Positions 46,157-58,993 of a stretch of DNA of 64,000 bases are shown in pieces. The translations under genes were made by a program, and so were the position numbers. A model generated the notes under the pieces. The model was not told the origin of the DNA. It saw only the letters and a list, made by a program, of their open reading frames with translations, and made no database searches. Source of the DNA: Schoenoplectus triqueter. Taxonomy: Eukaryota > Streptophyta > Magnoliopsida > Poales > Cyperaceae. Each line of letters begins with the position of its first letter. Position 1 is the stretch's first letter. The stretch is from NCBI GenBank assembly GCA_964058805.1, contig CAXKVV010000304.1:1-64000 (forward strand), in the 5' to 3' direction.

Positions 46157-48605
46157 TTAGACTTGCTCAGAGTTGTCAGGGGCAGGCTGGTGGTAATTTC
46201 GTCGCCTCAGTTGTGATTCCTGTGTTGGCTGCTGAAGAAATATTTTTGTCGGATCATTTGGATCTACATACCTGCAAAATAATCATTTATGCCGTTAGTG
46301 TTAAAATTATGATTATATAGTTCTTATTATTACCATTATTACTCTCATTGTTCCAACTGGTATGATTACCATTATTGCCATTTCAATAATATTGAATATA
46401 TCAAGTTTACGAGTGCAAAAACCAAAATTTTCCCACGTACAAATATGAAACAGAATATGAACAACTGTACCCCTCTGATACCCACTTTCTTGAAAGATTT
46501 CAAAATTATGACTCCACTAATTATCTCTGCAGAAATAGGGGAGATAAAAGTCTCTGGTGACTTGAGAATACTAGGACGGACAGTTTTGATATTTTATTGG
46601 GTGCAACATACAATACAAGAGTCGGTCACATTTGGTAAGATAGGAATTGAAAACTCACGCATGACGCATCATGTCCTCAACAGGAGTTTGTGCAGCCTGC
46701 AAAGGGTCGGCACGTGGAACTGCAGAGGCATTGATGGAATGCTGGTTGTATTGCCTCACTGACGCAATTAGGTTCAGGAAAAGGGGCACAAAGGTACCAC
46801 AGCCCCCTTCCTTAAACAATATCTTTAATTTGTGTGTGGAGGCCATTGCTCGCTGCTCCTCATTCTGAACCACCTGTTATATCATTTTGATGCTACATGT
46901 TAGACTCAGAAAAGTACACTGAGCACTATATGCTGCATTAGTTCTTACCAGTAGAAACCAAAAAGAAACAGCGGGGCACTACTTTACTAGGATTCTTTTG
47001 CTTCTTGGTCAAATTGAAAGACAGTGGAAAACAAAAGGTATTACTTACAGGCTCCACAAAACCAGAAATGTTGTTGCAGGCAAATATTGGCTGGTTGAAC
47101 TTCTCACCATTTACATACAGCTGCAATATATACAAAGAAAGAAATGAATAGTAATGCATCCAAGCACTTGAATTACAAGGAGTTACTACAGAACAACCAA
47201 ATTAAAGTATACACAGTTGTTCTACTCAAAGGCATTGATAGTCTAAATTTATTTAGAGTATATTATATCATTTCTTTTTTCAGAAAAAAGAGAGGTATGA
47301 AGTTATGAAAAAGGAAGATAGTGACGGTCAACTAAACTAAATTTGTTGTGTTATTTAAGATTTTGTGAATATTGTTTTACATCTTTAAAATAAAAGGCAG
47401 AAATGCTATCTTCTATTACTTGCAAGAAAATTAATGTCATGCATATCAGGTTCCTGAATTCTCTGAAAGTCATTTTATTTGCTTGTCCATAATAGCCACA
47501 ACTTACCATAACAGAGATCTCAAATGTAGTTTGTGTATAAGATGAGACTCATTTTGAAAAACTATAAAAGGGAGGACTTCTTCTGCTGCTCAATTATCTT
47601 AAAATTCTTTTTTTCTGAAATGTACTATTCTCTTACCAAAGGCATATCAAATGCAACAAAGCCATCAACTGGTTTTCTTGACACAAACACCATGCGTATG
47701 TTAGACAAGTATATTGTCCCTTTAGTTTTCACATTTCCTGGCCTACAAATAAAAGGAATTTAATATTTAGTCCTGAAGGAGGATACATCTGAAGTAAACA
47801 TAAGGGTTCAACTTGCGAAACCTGGACAGCTTACAATGACCGCTATAAAACTGATATTGTACACAAAAAATAAAAATTGCCCCACATTGATGTGAATCCT
47901 CAATTTCTCAAGTAACCTCATTGTTAAGAAATAAACTCCCAAGTAAATTGGCATAACCATAATCATAGCTTATGCGCACTGGTACCACTAGGTATATGGC
48001 CATGTGATCGAATTCACAGAAATTGAATGGAATTCTAATAAGTTCAGTTTTAAAATTTTACTCAGCTAACAGATGGGAAGTCCTCAAGTAAGCTAAAAGC
48101 CGTGATATAAGATGCACTTCCTATTTAACTGATTGCTGGTAAATTTTTTAAGGGTAATAATTTTGATTGAGGCTATTGATCTAATGTGGAATTCCAGTAT
48201 AGAACGAAAAAAATATATATTTTCAAGATCAAGAGTTGCTAACATTTGCCACAAATTCCAGCAGATAATTGGCTTCATTCATAGATATTCCCTTCTCTCC
48301 GACGGATTAATCGTAAAAAAATTTCAACAAACAGAATATAAAACCCTCGTATAATAAAACCTACAAAGTCGTTCGTAACTGAGCTAAAGGGAAGTACACA
48401 TCGATTAAGCTTATTATTTGTAGCAGATCAGAATATTCACTAAAATTCAGATAAAATCGGAAACCAGAAAAATCGAAGAGAAGAGAGAAACGAACCCAGG
48501 AATCTTGTCGACTTGAAATTCGACTCCGTCACGAGCTAGCACGAACATCTCCCCGACAAACGCCACTGGCATCCCGTTTCCATACAATTGTGGATTTAAT
48601 GCCAT
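46157..48605 (-). CDS. WBP2-like GRAM-fold protein (At5g11680 type)
   Basis: Five exons on the minus strand: 48605-48496, 47742-47637, 47120-47049, 46873-46659 and 46271-46157; 618 nt, 205 residues. The N-terminus MALNPQLYGNGMPVAFVGEM and the block VFVSRKPVDGFVAFDMPL match a conserved plant family related to the WW-domain-binding protein 2 / postacrosomal sheath group. Its main part is a GRAM/PH-like fold (about residues 15-150), and it ends AYVDPNDPTKIFLQQP and a polar tail. Animal WBP2 proteins carry PPxY motifs for WW domains; I see none here, so that interaction is not supported. The plant proteins are conserved but poorly characterised. There is no signal peptide or membrane segment, so a soluble cytosolic or nuclear location is likely. 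A membrane-lipid role would be inference from the GRAM fold. Confidence 0.88.
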
Positions 48606-50004
48606 TTTTGGTTCGCGATTAGTGAAAGCTTAATTGAATGAAATCCGTTCCCCTTTTCTCTCTCTCTGAAGTCTTAATTCTTCATTCTATTCTTTTATGC
48701 GGAGCATCTATGATGAAACGGGAAACCGAGTTGATCGTTCATATCTGATATAGTTTTTCATAGTTACATTTCCTCAATAGAAAAATATGTAGCAGATTAT
48801 AGAATCGCATGCGATGTTTGGTATGTAACTATATATTTTATATTTACCACAATTGACTCGTTACATATTTGTATGCAAAGAAGTGATATATACAATTTTA
48901 TCTGTATTTTGATTTGGTTCGGCCGAGTTATTGAATTGAAAAAACCGGCAGGTCCTGGTCCGGATTCGAATCAGCCCGAATTGAACAAATTTCGATCCAA
49001 CTATAATCCGATTTGGACCGTCATAAACTCAATCTGGACCGATCAATAATAAACCCAACCCATGAAAAATCGCAACAACTTGCGAAAAACACATCCCAAT
49101 CCACTCAAACCTGGCGGAACCCGCCAAACCGATCAAAATCTAACAACCCATTTGAATTCAAAAAATTATAACTTCATGTTATTTTATATAGTTCGTCGCA
49201 AGTTAGGAAAAAAATAAGGTTAATTTTAAAATTATAGAAATAAATTTATTAATACTTTGGAAAAAAAATGTTAATTATTTTTCAATTTTCAGATTTTTGC
49301 TTAATTTTTTTGAAAATTTGTATATTTTTTAGAATTGTTTAAAACTGGTCCGTCCAATCTGTGAACCATTTATAAGCCAGGTAAAAAAAAACTTGTGGCT
49401 CGTTCGTGATTTATTTTGAATCGACCCGTTATTGACTTACTCGTTAATAGATCGAGTCATTAATGAGCCAACTCGTTAAGTTATTGAACAGAGTTTGAGT
49501 TTGAGTTGGCTCAACTCATTTGACTTGGTAAATTATCAATATTTTTTTTATATATTTTTATTATGAACTTTTAATATAGTAAGTAGTTTATAATATAATA
49601 TGTACTTAAATTATTATATTAAATTTATGTAAAATATTTTAGTAATTTTTATATAAATTTTAATATCTATTTATAAAAAATATTATCAACTATTAAATGA
49701 GTGCCAATTCTATTAGCCTCACACGTTTAAAATTCGGTCGGTTCGGCGGTGCCGATCTGGTCAGATCAAGAATATTCGAGTCTGTACACGAGTCGGACGA
49801 CAGTAAGGCCCCTGCCCTGGAAACAAAATCTACGGTTCAGTATTTAGTGAAATCCGTGATATGATACCTAATAGACTGAAAGAGAATATTTTAGTACATT
49901 TTCTTATTTAGTTTGGGACGAATGATTTACAATAGCTATGTTAACAATCTTAAGTTCTTAACATTGAAATTTAAGAAATTTTGAAAAATAAATAAATTCC
50001 TACA

Positions 50005-50797
50005 ACTTTACAATGGGTTATTGATAACCTTGAGAATGAATCTTTAATTAAATATTAAAAAAATTTAAAAATAGAAAAAAATATAAATATATTCTTTTAC
50101 TCATGAATTGATATTGTTTTAAATTTTATATAATTTCATTATCGTTTGATGTATTGAAACTATTCCAAATTATATAAAAATTTGATGGTCTTTGATGGAC
50201 TAACAAACAATGATAAAATTGCATAAAATTTGAAAAACTACCAATATATAAGTAAAAAAATATATATAATTTTTCCTTTATTTCTCAGATTTTTTTCTAT
50301 TTATTTATAGATACATTGTCAGGTTGTCAAAATAACCCATTATCAAGGAATCACTTCCTGATAAAATAATAGAGCCTAAAAGGATCTTTAAAATAGGGAG
50401 AGATCCTTTTACAATGGGTTATTTTGATAACGTTGATTTTAAAAAAAAAATTAAAAATAATAAAAAATTTTATAGATATGTTATTTTATTTATGGATTAA
50501 TAGTGTTTTAAGTTTCACATAATTTTATTATCATTTGTTAGCTCATTAAATGTCGTTAAATTAAAATTATTGTAATTTATATAAATTTTGATGGTTTTTG
50601 AGGGACTAACAAACGATGATAAAAATTACATAAAATTTAAAACACTATCAATGTATAAGTAAAATAATATATCTATATTTTTTATTATTTATTTTTAAAA
50701 ATTTTATATTTATTTAAAAATTCATTATCAAAATTATTAAAACAACTCATTATCAAGAGATCACTCCCTAATAAAATAATAGAGCCTAGAAGGACCG
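50005..50797. mobile_element. Two adjacent copies of a palindromic MITE
   Basis: Copy one spans about 50005-50387 and copy two about 50401-50797. Both start with ttacaatgggttatt..gataac and end with aacccattatcaag or aactcattatcaag, then ataaaataatagagccta. Each copy is itself an inverted repeat, with a second inner inverted pair (catcaaacgataatgaa-like against ctaacaaacaatgat). They differ by many substitutions, so they are old. Confidence 0.65.
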
Positions 50798-51250
50798 AGT
50801 ACATATACTCTGTAGTATTTCACGGTCGTGAAGTAACCGTCCACTATTTACATGTGTCGAATCAATATAGCATTTGTCCGTAATTATAATGATGACGGAT
50901 TAGATTAACGGAACCAATTAATAATGAACACTTTATACATAAATTATTATAGAAGGTGCAAATTTAGGAGGTATATCCTCTCAAGTAGACAGTTATAAAA
51001 TTTATAGGATAAAGTGGACATAGTGGATGGAGTTGATTGAAAGACGGAAGCAAGGCCCCAGGGTCTAGTAGTGTTTGAAAAAAAATTGTTCGGATCAGAT
51101 TCGATCCGTGGTCACGATCCGACCCGATTCGATTCGTATTTAAATCCGTCAGATCCGGTCTAGTATAGGAATGAAATTGCTGAAGATTGGCGTTTATCTC
51201 TTTTTTTCAGAACATACATCAGAATATTCTGGACAGCTTTGATATACCAT

Positions 51251-51580
51251 TAGGGCTGTCAACGAATTTCGTTTCGACTGTGTTTCATTTCGTTTCGTGG
51301 TAACAAAATGAATTTCTGTTTCGTTTATTAAACGAAACGGTTAACAAAATTATTTTCTATTTCGCGTAAATAATGAAACGGTTTACGAAACGGTACTTTT
51401 CATTTCGTTAAGAGTATTTCAGTATAAAATACACGAAATTTCGTGTTTCGTTTATTTCGTGATAAATAAAATGATTTTCTATTTTTTATTAAACGAAACG
51501 GTTAACGAAACTGTTTTCTATTTTGTTTATTAAACGAAACGGTACTGTTTCATCACCATTTCAGCTGTTTGACAACCCTA
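51251..51580. mobile_element. hAT-type MITE with exact 8-bp target duplication
   Basis: The ends are TAGGGCTGTCAA and TTGACAACCCTA (12-bp inverted repeats, one mismatch). The flanks are tataccat at 51243-51250 and 51581-51588, an exact 8-bp duplication, the hAT signature. The 330-bp interior is packed with repeats of taaacgaaacgg in both orientations, which may be subterminal transposase-binding sites. There is no coding frame. Confidence 0.88.
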
Positions 51581-52059
51581 TATACCATAAACGATTTGAA
51601 TTCAGCGAATTCAGAGGGACCGGTCTCTCTCAAACTCGTGTTTGTCGTGATCAACCAAACCAATCATCGAAAGGAGAAACAATGCAACACTTCTTTCTTT
51701 TCTTTTTTCTTTTTCTTTTTATCTAAAATGCTGCTGATACAGTGTTCCTCAATTTGCTCCCTCGTTTCCTCATCATCTATGATTTTGGGCCCCGCCAATA
51801 TTTTTTTGGGTTCAATATAGACTATAGTAGTCATAGACTTTTAATTCGTAAGTGTAGAAATATTTTTTTATTATTTTTAAGATTATTTATTTATTTTATG
51901 AAGTAGGTTGTTAAGATTATTAAAAAAAATAATTGTCAAAGAATTCCATCCAATTAAAAAACTCTGGGTTTTTTCTCTGAAGTATTTTCGAAGTGAAATG
52001 CAGAGTACATAGTGTATTGGAACACCTTTATGGCTACTTGTAGATCATACTTAGATATT

Positions 52060-52842
52060 TAGGGGTGTTAATGTATATGGTATGGATCAGATGGATATAT
52101 TTTAATAATCATACTTATATGAAATTACTTTTACTCATTCTATCATTATTCATTAAAATGAGACTTACTCATATTTTATCCTTGTCCATTAAAATAAATG
52201 ATTAAATAACGGTCACGGGTGCTAACGAATAATATTAATATATTACTTAGTTTATCATCATTTATAAAAAAAATATATATACAAACTCATTCCTTTCATA
52301 CAAATATATCTTTATTTTGCTAGTATGAAATCAAAGTATAACTACACAATCAATTCTAACTTGAATCATTCAAAATAAATAAATTAAAAAATATATATAA
52401 ACATCTCTTATCAAACTTTTTAACTAGAAAATAAAATATATTAAAAATAAAATAGCATCTTATCTAAAATAAAATCATATATTGTCTCATTCAATCATTT
52501 TAATAAATACTCTACTAAATATTATTTAAATATTATAAATTATAAGATGGTTAAATTTGAGAAAAATGATAACTATAGTTCATAATAACTCACAAAACTC
52601 AGGACAATTAAATAGAAAAAAATATTATATGAGATAATTATTTAGAATAATTTAAGTTGTTTAATAATTTATCTTATAAGGCAAACAGATACAAAATGAT
52701 ATTTACGTATATCCTTATCTATTTACTTAACGGATTTTTTTTACCCTTACGTATATTAAATAAGTTAACGTATCCATACCCATCTTTATTGAATACGATA
52801 CGAATTAAATAAATGAGTAAAAAGATATCATTGACACTGCTA
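52060..52842. repeat. Decayed hAT-like repeat, related to 62600-63050
   Basis: It begins TAGGGGTGTTAATG and ends CATTGACACTGCTA, weak inverted repeats. The block from tattatatgagataatta through taatttatctta and gaatacgata recurs near 62810-63005. No target duplication is evident. Confidence 0.45.
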
Positions 52843-53455
52843 ATCATGTTTAGAACAATGATGACATTAAACAAAAGGGAAATGAAAAAAAATCTTCTCG
52901 TTGGTTCCATTAAACAAAATTAACGACCGTTAATTTATTTAGCGAGAGTGATGCACGTAAATTAATGCCGTAAAATAATCAGAGCATGTAAAGAAGTGTT
53001 TTTTTTTTTAAAGAAAATGCCAATGATCAAGTAACTCAAAGAGTCGACAGTTCATTATTTGAAGAAATTGATTTGCCAAATGAGAGCCAAAAGCAAATAA
53101 GAAAAAAGTTCCCGGGGTTTTAATTGGACTGTTCCATTGTCGAACAAACGAATGTACCTTATCTATACTGTGGCTAAACCATATTTAGTTCCATATTTAA
53201 TTCGATAATTAAATGATCGTTCATCCGTGGTTCGATATGGTCCAAGACCCGTACCTACTACCTCCAGATTTCAAACTTTTGCTGGCTTCCTCTCAATTTG
53301 GAATATTTTTGTACAAATAAAAAATAATTAGCAAGTAGTCGTAGAATAAAATTGTTTATATTTTGAAAGTGAATCCAATGACGTGTAGATTTTTTTTTTG
53401 CCTTTATTAAATTCGGTCCGCTCTCTATTATTTTAATCTGGAAAGGGCATCCTAC

Positions 53456-53853
53456 TAGGGATGTGCACGGTTCAAACCGAATAAAAATGTATATTTAAAT
53501 TTTATTTGGTTTTTGAAATTATAAACTAAATTAAATTTATAAAATATTAATTGAATAAATTAATAACCAAATAGTAAAAAAAATTAAATAAAAATAAATA
53601 AATAAAATTTATAAAAAAATAAATATATTTGAATTATCTTCGCTATGATCCTTATTTATACCACGTAAAATGAAGTTATTTGATAAATTTTGAACTATTT
53701 AATTTATCCAATTAAAAAAATTAAATGATAGAATAAAAATCAAATTAGTTAAAATTTTCAATCAAACCAAAATATTTAAAATAAAAAATCAAATAAAATA
53801 ATTCAAAATTTAATTATTCAGTTTAAAATTTATTAAATCAATGCACAACCCAA
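53456..53853. mobile_element. hAT-like MITE with 7-bp target duplication
   Basis: The ends TAGGGATGTGCAC and ATGCACAACCCAA are imperfect inverted repeats (10 of 13). atcctac flanks both sides (53449-53455 and 53854-53860). The interior is nearly all A and T, with no coding frame. Confidence 0.65.
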
Positions 53854-56713
53854 ATCCTACCATCATCATGATCTGATTACCTCCAAAAGTTCACATGCAT
53901 TAGTTTTCTCCTTTTCGGTTTTGCTGTTCTGATCCCAATTTAAACGGACCGATTTTTATAAAAAAACAACTTTGATTTCCGTGCGTGAAAGGCTGTATTT
54001 GAAAAGTAGATAATTATTTTTATAAACATTTAAAATTAGATAATTTGGCTTAATCTTTATACAAAAATATTTCAGATTTACTTATAAATTCATTGTTGAG
54101 TCAAGTTATCCTTCCTCGTAAGTACCAGTTAAATGCCAAGATTGAGATGTTTATAGAATATAATTATACTTACTGAAATTAATCAATTATAAAAAATTCA
54201 CCCGTTTGTACAGAGAGATTGGTAATCAAACTCAGGAAAAAAATATCAAAAAGAATAAAAAATTGCACTTAAGTCAATACTATTGTAAAAGGGAAAAAGA
54301 GTTAAGGATGAGAGGTGATCCTATTTTTTGAGAAAGTCAACATCATCTGACTAAAAATTAAAATAATATATAATTCAATTAAAATTTATATATGATCTTA
54401 AAAAAATACAAATTATCCCGATTTGACCAGACCTTTCCCGAGTCAACCCAATACGGTTTCATTTATTCCAAATGATCAAGCTGTCTCAAATCCCCGACTC
54501 GTATGAATTTGACCCGACACGACCCACCTGCCGATTGCCACCTGTACTATGATCATTAGGAGTTTTTAATAACTATTTGTTCTCTTTGTATACTCTGATC
54601 AGAGAGATTTTGCAAATTGTGTTTCCTACGGAAAAAAAGATCTAAATAAACTACATTTGCATATAAATTTTTCGTCAACAATGTTTTTTATTTGTCTCAT
54701 TTAATTTTTTAAAGAGGTATAATATTTTTACTGAAACAATAATTAACACAAAATAACCGATCAAACTAAAATTAACACCCCTTAATGAAAACCCTAGGAT
54801 CTGATTCAGCTTGTGTCTGTTTCACCGAACCTCCATAAATGACCATTTTTTTTGGCATTTAACCAGTGTAGTATCGTAGTATCTGTCATGGCAAAAAAAA
54901 AAAATGAACCATTTGTCTCATTTACTTGATTGGTATTCTTTTGATATCATTTTACCACTTATTCGAAGTCATTTTTGATATAGTTAATATGATGTCTAAT
55001 AATGACTTTGTAAATTTATTTTTTAATTTTCGAACTTAATTTATTTGAATTATTTTAAAAGATGATGATGCCTCTGGATCTGGGCTCTAACCCTCCTCCT
55101 AATAAGAGAGTAGGTACGTACTTTTAAAATCTTTAATTCATAAAATTTATTGTTAAAGCCTGCTATCTTTTCCTTCTCCCACGTTTTTTCCCCTCTTTTC
55201 GCATCTGTTCCCTTTAATAAGTGCTTGTGTCAGAAAAGCTGTTCGTGGATTCCTCTTGACATGTGAATTGCAGTGATTGGTACAAATAGCAATAACAAAA
55301 TATATTCGATGCTAATTACGCAGATTTTTTTGATAAAAAATAAAAAAATAAAAAAATAAAAAATAAAAAAATAAAAAATAAAAAATAAAAAATAAAAAAA
55401 TAAAAAATGGTAAAAGGACCTCTCATTTGTGCGCAAGTAGGTTGGATCGAGTTTGAAACTCAGTCTCAAATGCTGGGACCGAATTTTAAATTCGGTCCCA
55501 ATTTTTTTTTTTTTTACGTTTGCTTATATGTTGTATTAAAAACGAAGCATGACCCGAGTTATATAATGTGAAATATAAGTATGATAGTAGCTTGTTCTAA
55601 AATAGTGTGAAATAAATTAAAATATTATAATAATAATTAAAATTAAATTATTTTGGCAATAATAATAATAAAATATAAACACTACATCATGTTCTGCTGG
55701 AACGAGTTTGGTCTCGAGTTGGAAGTTTGTTGATACGACCCTCCATTTTCATCCATAACCATTGAAATGCATATCTTTCTTCTCTTTCCTTTGTTGATTT
55801 TTGATGGATCTGGCCTAATGATCGGACCGTTGTATATTGGTCAATCTTGTTTATTATCATAACTACGATGATAATCAGACTATGTGTTAATGTAATACTG
55901 AATGTTATAATATGGACTAACGTACAGAGTGTAATCTAATCTTCTGAATGAACAAGCAGTAAGCAAGTGATCACATAAAATGTCGATCAATTACGATTTA
56001 TGTCACTAACAATTATCACTTCCCGTCATAGCTAATTCAACCCCATATTTCATTTCATCCCTTTGTCCCTATTATTTGAAATAAAAATAAAAAAATATTA
56101 CTTAAATTTTAAAGTTAAATAAAAATTTATATAAGTTTAGAATATTATCGTTTTAATAAGTATATTTCTATTATAAACATCATAATTGTTTATACTCCAA
56201 TCCGGCAATTTTTAATTTTAACTCTGATTTTGTACTGAACTGTTAACCGACACCAAATTATTCATCAATTCTATGTGGTTTGCGAAAATAAAGTTCGTAT
56301 GCATACGACGTTGGCATATTATCAGCAAATTGTGCACAAATGTGCTTTATTCCCTGATTAATAAAAGGAACATACATTTGCCACTCTTTAACTATTTTTT
56401 CGACATTTATCTCATCCTTAATTTCATCTATATTTATATCTGTTGCATCATGGATGTCATTCTGCTCGACATTCAGGTGTCACTCTTTTTTTTCCTCATC
56501 CTCATCCATATTCTATACCGATACACGGGTTGGTGGCTGTTCCCGAGTTCGGGAGTAAGTTCTTTCATCAGCCGGGACTGGGTTACTGCTTTCAGGAATA
56601 CTAGTTGAATACGAATCATAGTGATAAGAACTAGATATTGGTTCAGATTCAACTACTAGCTATAGTGTTTTATACCCGGGTATTTGATATGGAGCTGTTG
56701 TTTTAATCATTCC

Positions 56714-56941
56714 TCAAATTTCTTCAAAAACTATCCCAAATAAACTATAAAAAAAATCACTCGAGCTTGGTGGGGCAGTGTTGATTCGTGCACTTATGGT
56801 GTTGTTAAAATGACTAGGGAGTAATTTCAAACTATCATGAATCTGTTTCTTCAAGTCATGAATATTGATCGTCTCGTCTACAAAAAATATGCATGCGGCA
56901 CGAATATCGTAACCCACATCGGTTGAAGTGTTCCCCGTGGT
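56714..56941 (-). pseudogene. MULE-type transposase N-terminal fragment
   Basis: The minus-strand translation includes GYDIRAACIFFVDETINIHD and KKQIHDSLKLLP, then ARINTAP and a terminal FEEI before a stop. This layout resembles the PB1-like N-terminal segment of plant Mutator-like transposase proteins, recognised from memory and not by search. It is broken upstream by the hAT MITE at 56942-57316 and has stops beyond it. Confidence 0.45.
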
Positions 56942-57316
56942 CAGTGGCGGATCTAGGATTTTGATTAGGGGGGCAATTATCGGATTGTAATGGCTTATCA
57001 GGTTCAAATCCATTAACTAATCGGGTACTAAATAAAAAAAATTAATAATTTAATATATATACTTAATTAATAATTTTTTTATTAAATAATAACATTTTAT
57101 ATATTAAAATAATAATAAAATAAAGCTCAAAGTAATAGATAATCAAGTTGATGAAGAAAGTTTTCGACTAAGAAACTTTATATAATCAAACAATTCAGGG
57201 GGGGGCAAAAATAATTTTCAAGGGGGGCACGTGCCGAAAACATTACCGAAAAATATTATTTTTCAAAATCCAGGGGGGCACGTGCCCCCCTCTGGATACT
57301 ACTGGGTCCGCCCCTG
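56942..57316. mobile_element. hAT-type MITE (CAGTGGCGGA ends) nested in the Mutator-like element
   Basis: The ends are CAGTGGCGGATC and GGGTCCGCCCCTG, a widespread plant hAT terminal pattern. cccgtggt flanks it at 56934-56941 and 57317-57324, an exact 8-bp duplication. The 375-bp body includes G-runs (aggggggcacgtgcc). It is younger than the host Mutator-like element. Confidence 0.9.
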
Positions 57317-57724
57317 CCCGTGGTACACATTAATCAGCAACATTATTGTCTCTACAATATGAACGATAAACCCTATTGTTAGTATATATTAAGTTTACAG
57401 TAAAAATTAATAGTCAAATAGAAATAAAAACATACAGTATTAATGAGAAGAGAGTGATAAATATGAATCAGGACTGGATCTGTCGAAAGACATATTTTTA
57501 GTTTGAAACTCTTTCAACAATAATAATGACGATTTTGAAGAAATTGTTTGAGAAAGATAAATGTGAAAATTGCTGGGTGTATGACAATATTTAAATAAAT
57601 TTTCTGGGATTGAGTTTTAAACTCGATCCATACTTCCTGTTACCGAGTTTCAAACTTACTTGGAAACAAATTTGAGGTCCTTTTACCTTTTTTTTTATTT
57701 TATTTACCAAAAAAAAAAGAATAT

Positions 57725-58085
57725 GCTATTTACGCCTCAAATCTTGACTTCATGCTTTGAAGTCTTAAAGAGTATCTTGAAAGAATTAAGTTAATCAAAA
57801 CCAAATTTTGCGAAAAAAAAGGCTCTTTTGCAACAGAATAACACTAAAACTAGAAATAGAAATACAATTTATTTGGCAATTCCAAACCATCCACGATGGA
57901 ATAGAAAGCTTCCATACATGACTTAACAAAGGGAAGGCAGACTTGGAACCAAACCAAACCAAACCAAACAACACACTCATACATCTTATTTAATGTTCCT
58001 AATTAAATAAGCATACTTATCCTGACCGGGACCATGATGAATGATGATCCACTAAATAAGATATAGAAGGGAAACTTGATCATAT
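57725..58085. other. 3' flank of the polyphenol oxidase gene
   Basis: Short AT-rich spacer. It includes a caaac/caaacc short repeat near 57950-57970. I see no gene. Confidence 0.4.
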
Positions 58086-58962
58086 TTAAAGCCTGCCGCT
58101 ATCAGCCTGGACCAGCTTGATCTCGACGCCACCTACGGTGATATCACCACCGGCCGGCACGATGGTGACGACCAACTTCTCTGCACCCTCTGCTTCGATA
58201 TCCTCCAACAGTGCAGTGAGACCGAGCTTCATGCTCGTCTTCTTTCCCTTGTGCTTTTCTTTACCATTGTTTCCTCCATCCAGTTTCATCTTGTGAGGCA
58301 GCTGGACAAAACTTCCTGCGAATTCACCGAAGTCGGGACCTGCCAGTTCACCATATGGCGCCGCCACATAGACGTCGAACCTGGCAGGGCCTTGTGATGA
58401 GACCTGGATGTCTTTGATCTGGATCAACTCCACCTTATCTTCCTTCTCCTTCTTGTTGCGGTTCGTCTTCAGACGAGACACTAAGACACGCAATGGCGTT
58501 TTGCCAAGCTCACGCGGCTGGTTGCCAAACTCGCTGACAGGTACCAGGTTCAAGTCCATCTTGCGCTTCGTCTCCTTGGTCTTTTGTACCTTGAGGGTTC
58601 CCATCCATTCCAGCGGCACTTCCTCATACGTGTACCGCAGCTTCGCCGGATTCAAACAGTCACGGACCTATATATGTTCAAAAATAAATAAATAAATTTC
58701 ATACCATATATATTTATTAATGGACAACACAAAATGTGTACATGCTAATTATTTTACCAATAATTAATAACATTAAAACCTTTGTAGTTGATTATCAAGG
58801 TTAGATTTGGCACAACTATATGATACATTTTTTTATCTAAGTAACTTTTGATCCCGTAACAAAAGATAATTTTTTCCATATAAGATATTATAAATTTAAC
58901 ATCTGAATATTTTTTTTATAAATATTTATAAAATTTAAGAACTTAATTCTCTTCTTTATCAA

Positions 58963-58993
<31 letters not shown>

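Larger units (their letters stand above)
48606..55321. other. Large gene-poor spacer filled with MITEs and AT-rich sequence
   Basis: I see no intact gene. Recognisable pieces are a MITE doublet (50005-50797), an hAT-type MITE with an 8-bp duplication (51251-51580), a decayed hAT-like repeat (52060-52842) with a relative near 62600-63050, and another hAT-like MITE (53456-53853). The rest is AT-rich sequence with scattered gacccg/gtcggg strings. Confidence 0.5.
55322..57724. mobile_element. Mutator-like element with degraded transposase-like fragment
   Basis: The left arm (about 55407-55500: ggtaaaaggacctc, gatcgagtttgaaactc) is matched in reverse at about 57598-57690 (gagttttaaactcgatc, gaggtccttttacc), giving long inverted ends. 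gctaattacgc at 55311-55321 and gctatttacgc at 57725-57735 flank the element, a likely 9-11-bp target duplication with one mismatch. It carries a minus-strand N-terminal fragment of a MULE-type protein, and an hAT MITE has inserted into it. A poly (A5-7T) minisatellite lies at 55335-55408. A second copy of the left part starts at 63278. Confidence 0.65.

Noticed and set aside
46445..46762. 105-residue plus-strand open frame
   Set aside because: It is antisense to the fourth exon and adjoining intron of the WBP2-like gene.
52060..52842. Complete hAT element with target duplication
   Set aside because: The ends look hAT-like, but the eight flanking bases (tagatatt and atcatgtt) do not match, so only a decayed repeat is claimed.
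56273..56608. 111-residue plus-strand open frame with membrane-like stretches
   Set aside because: It is antisense to the Mutator-like transposase remnant; its hydrophobicity comes from T-rich codons.
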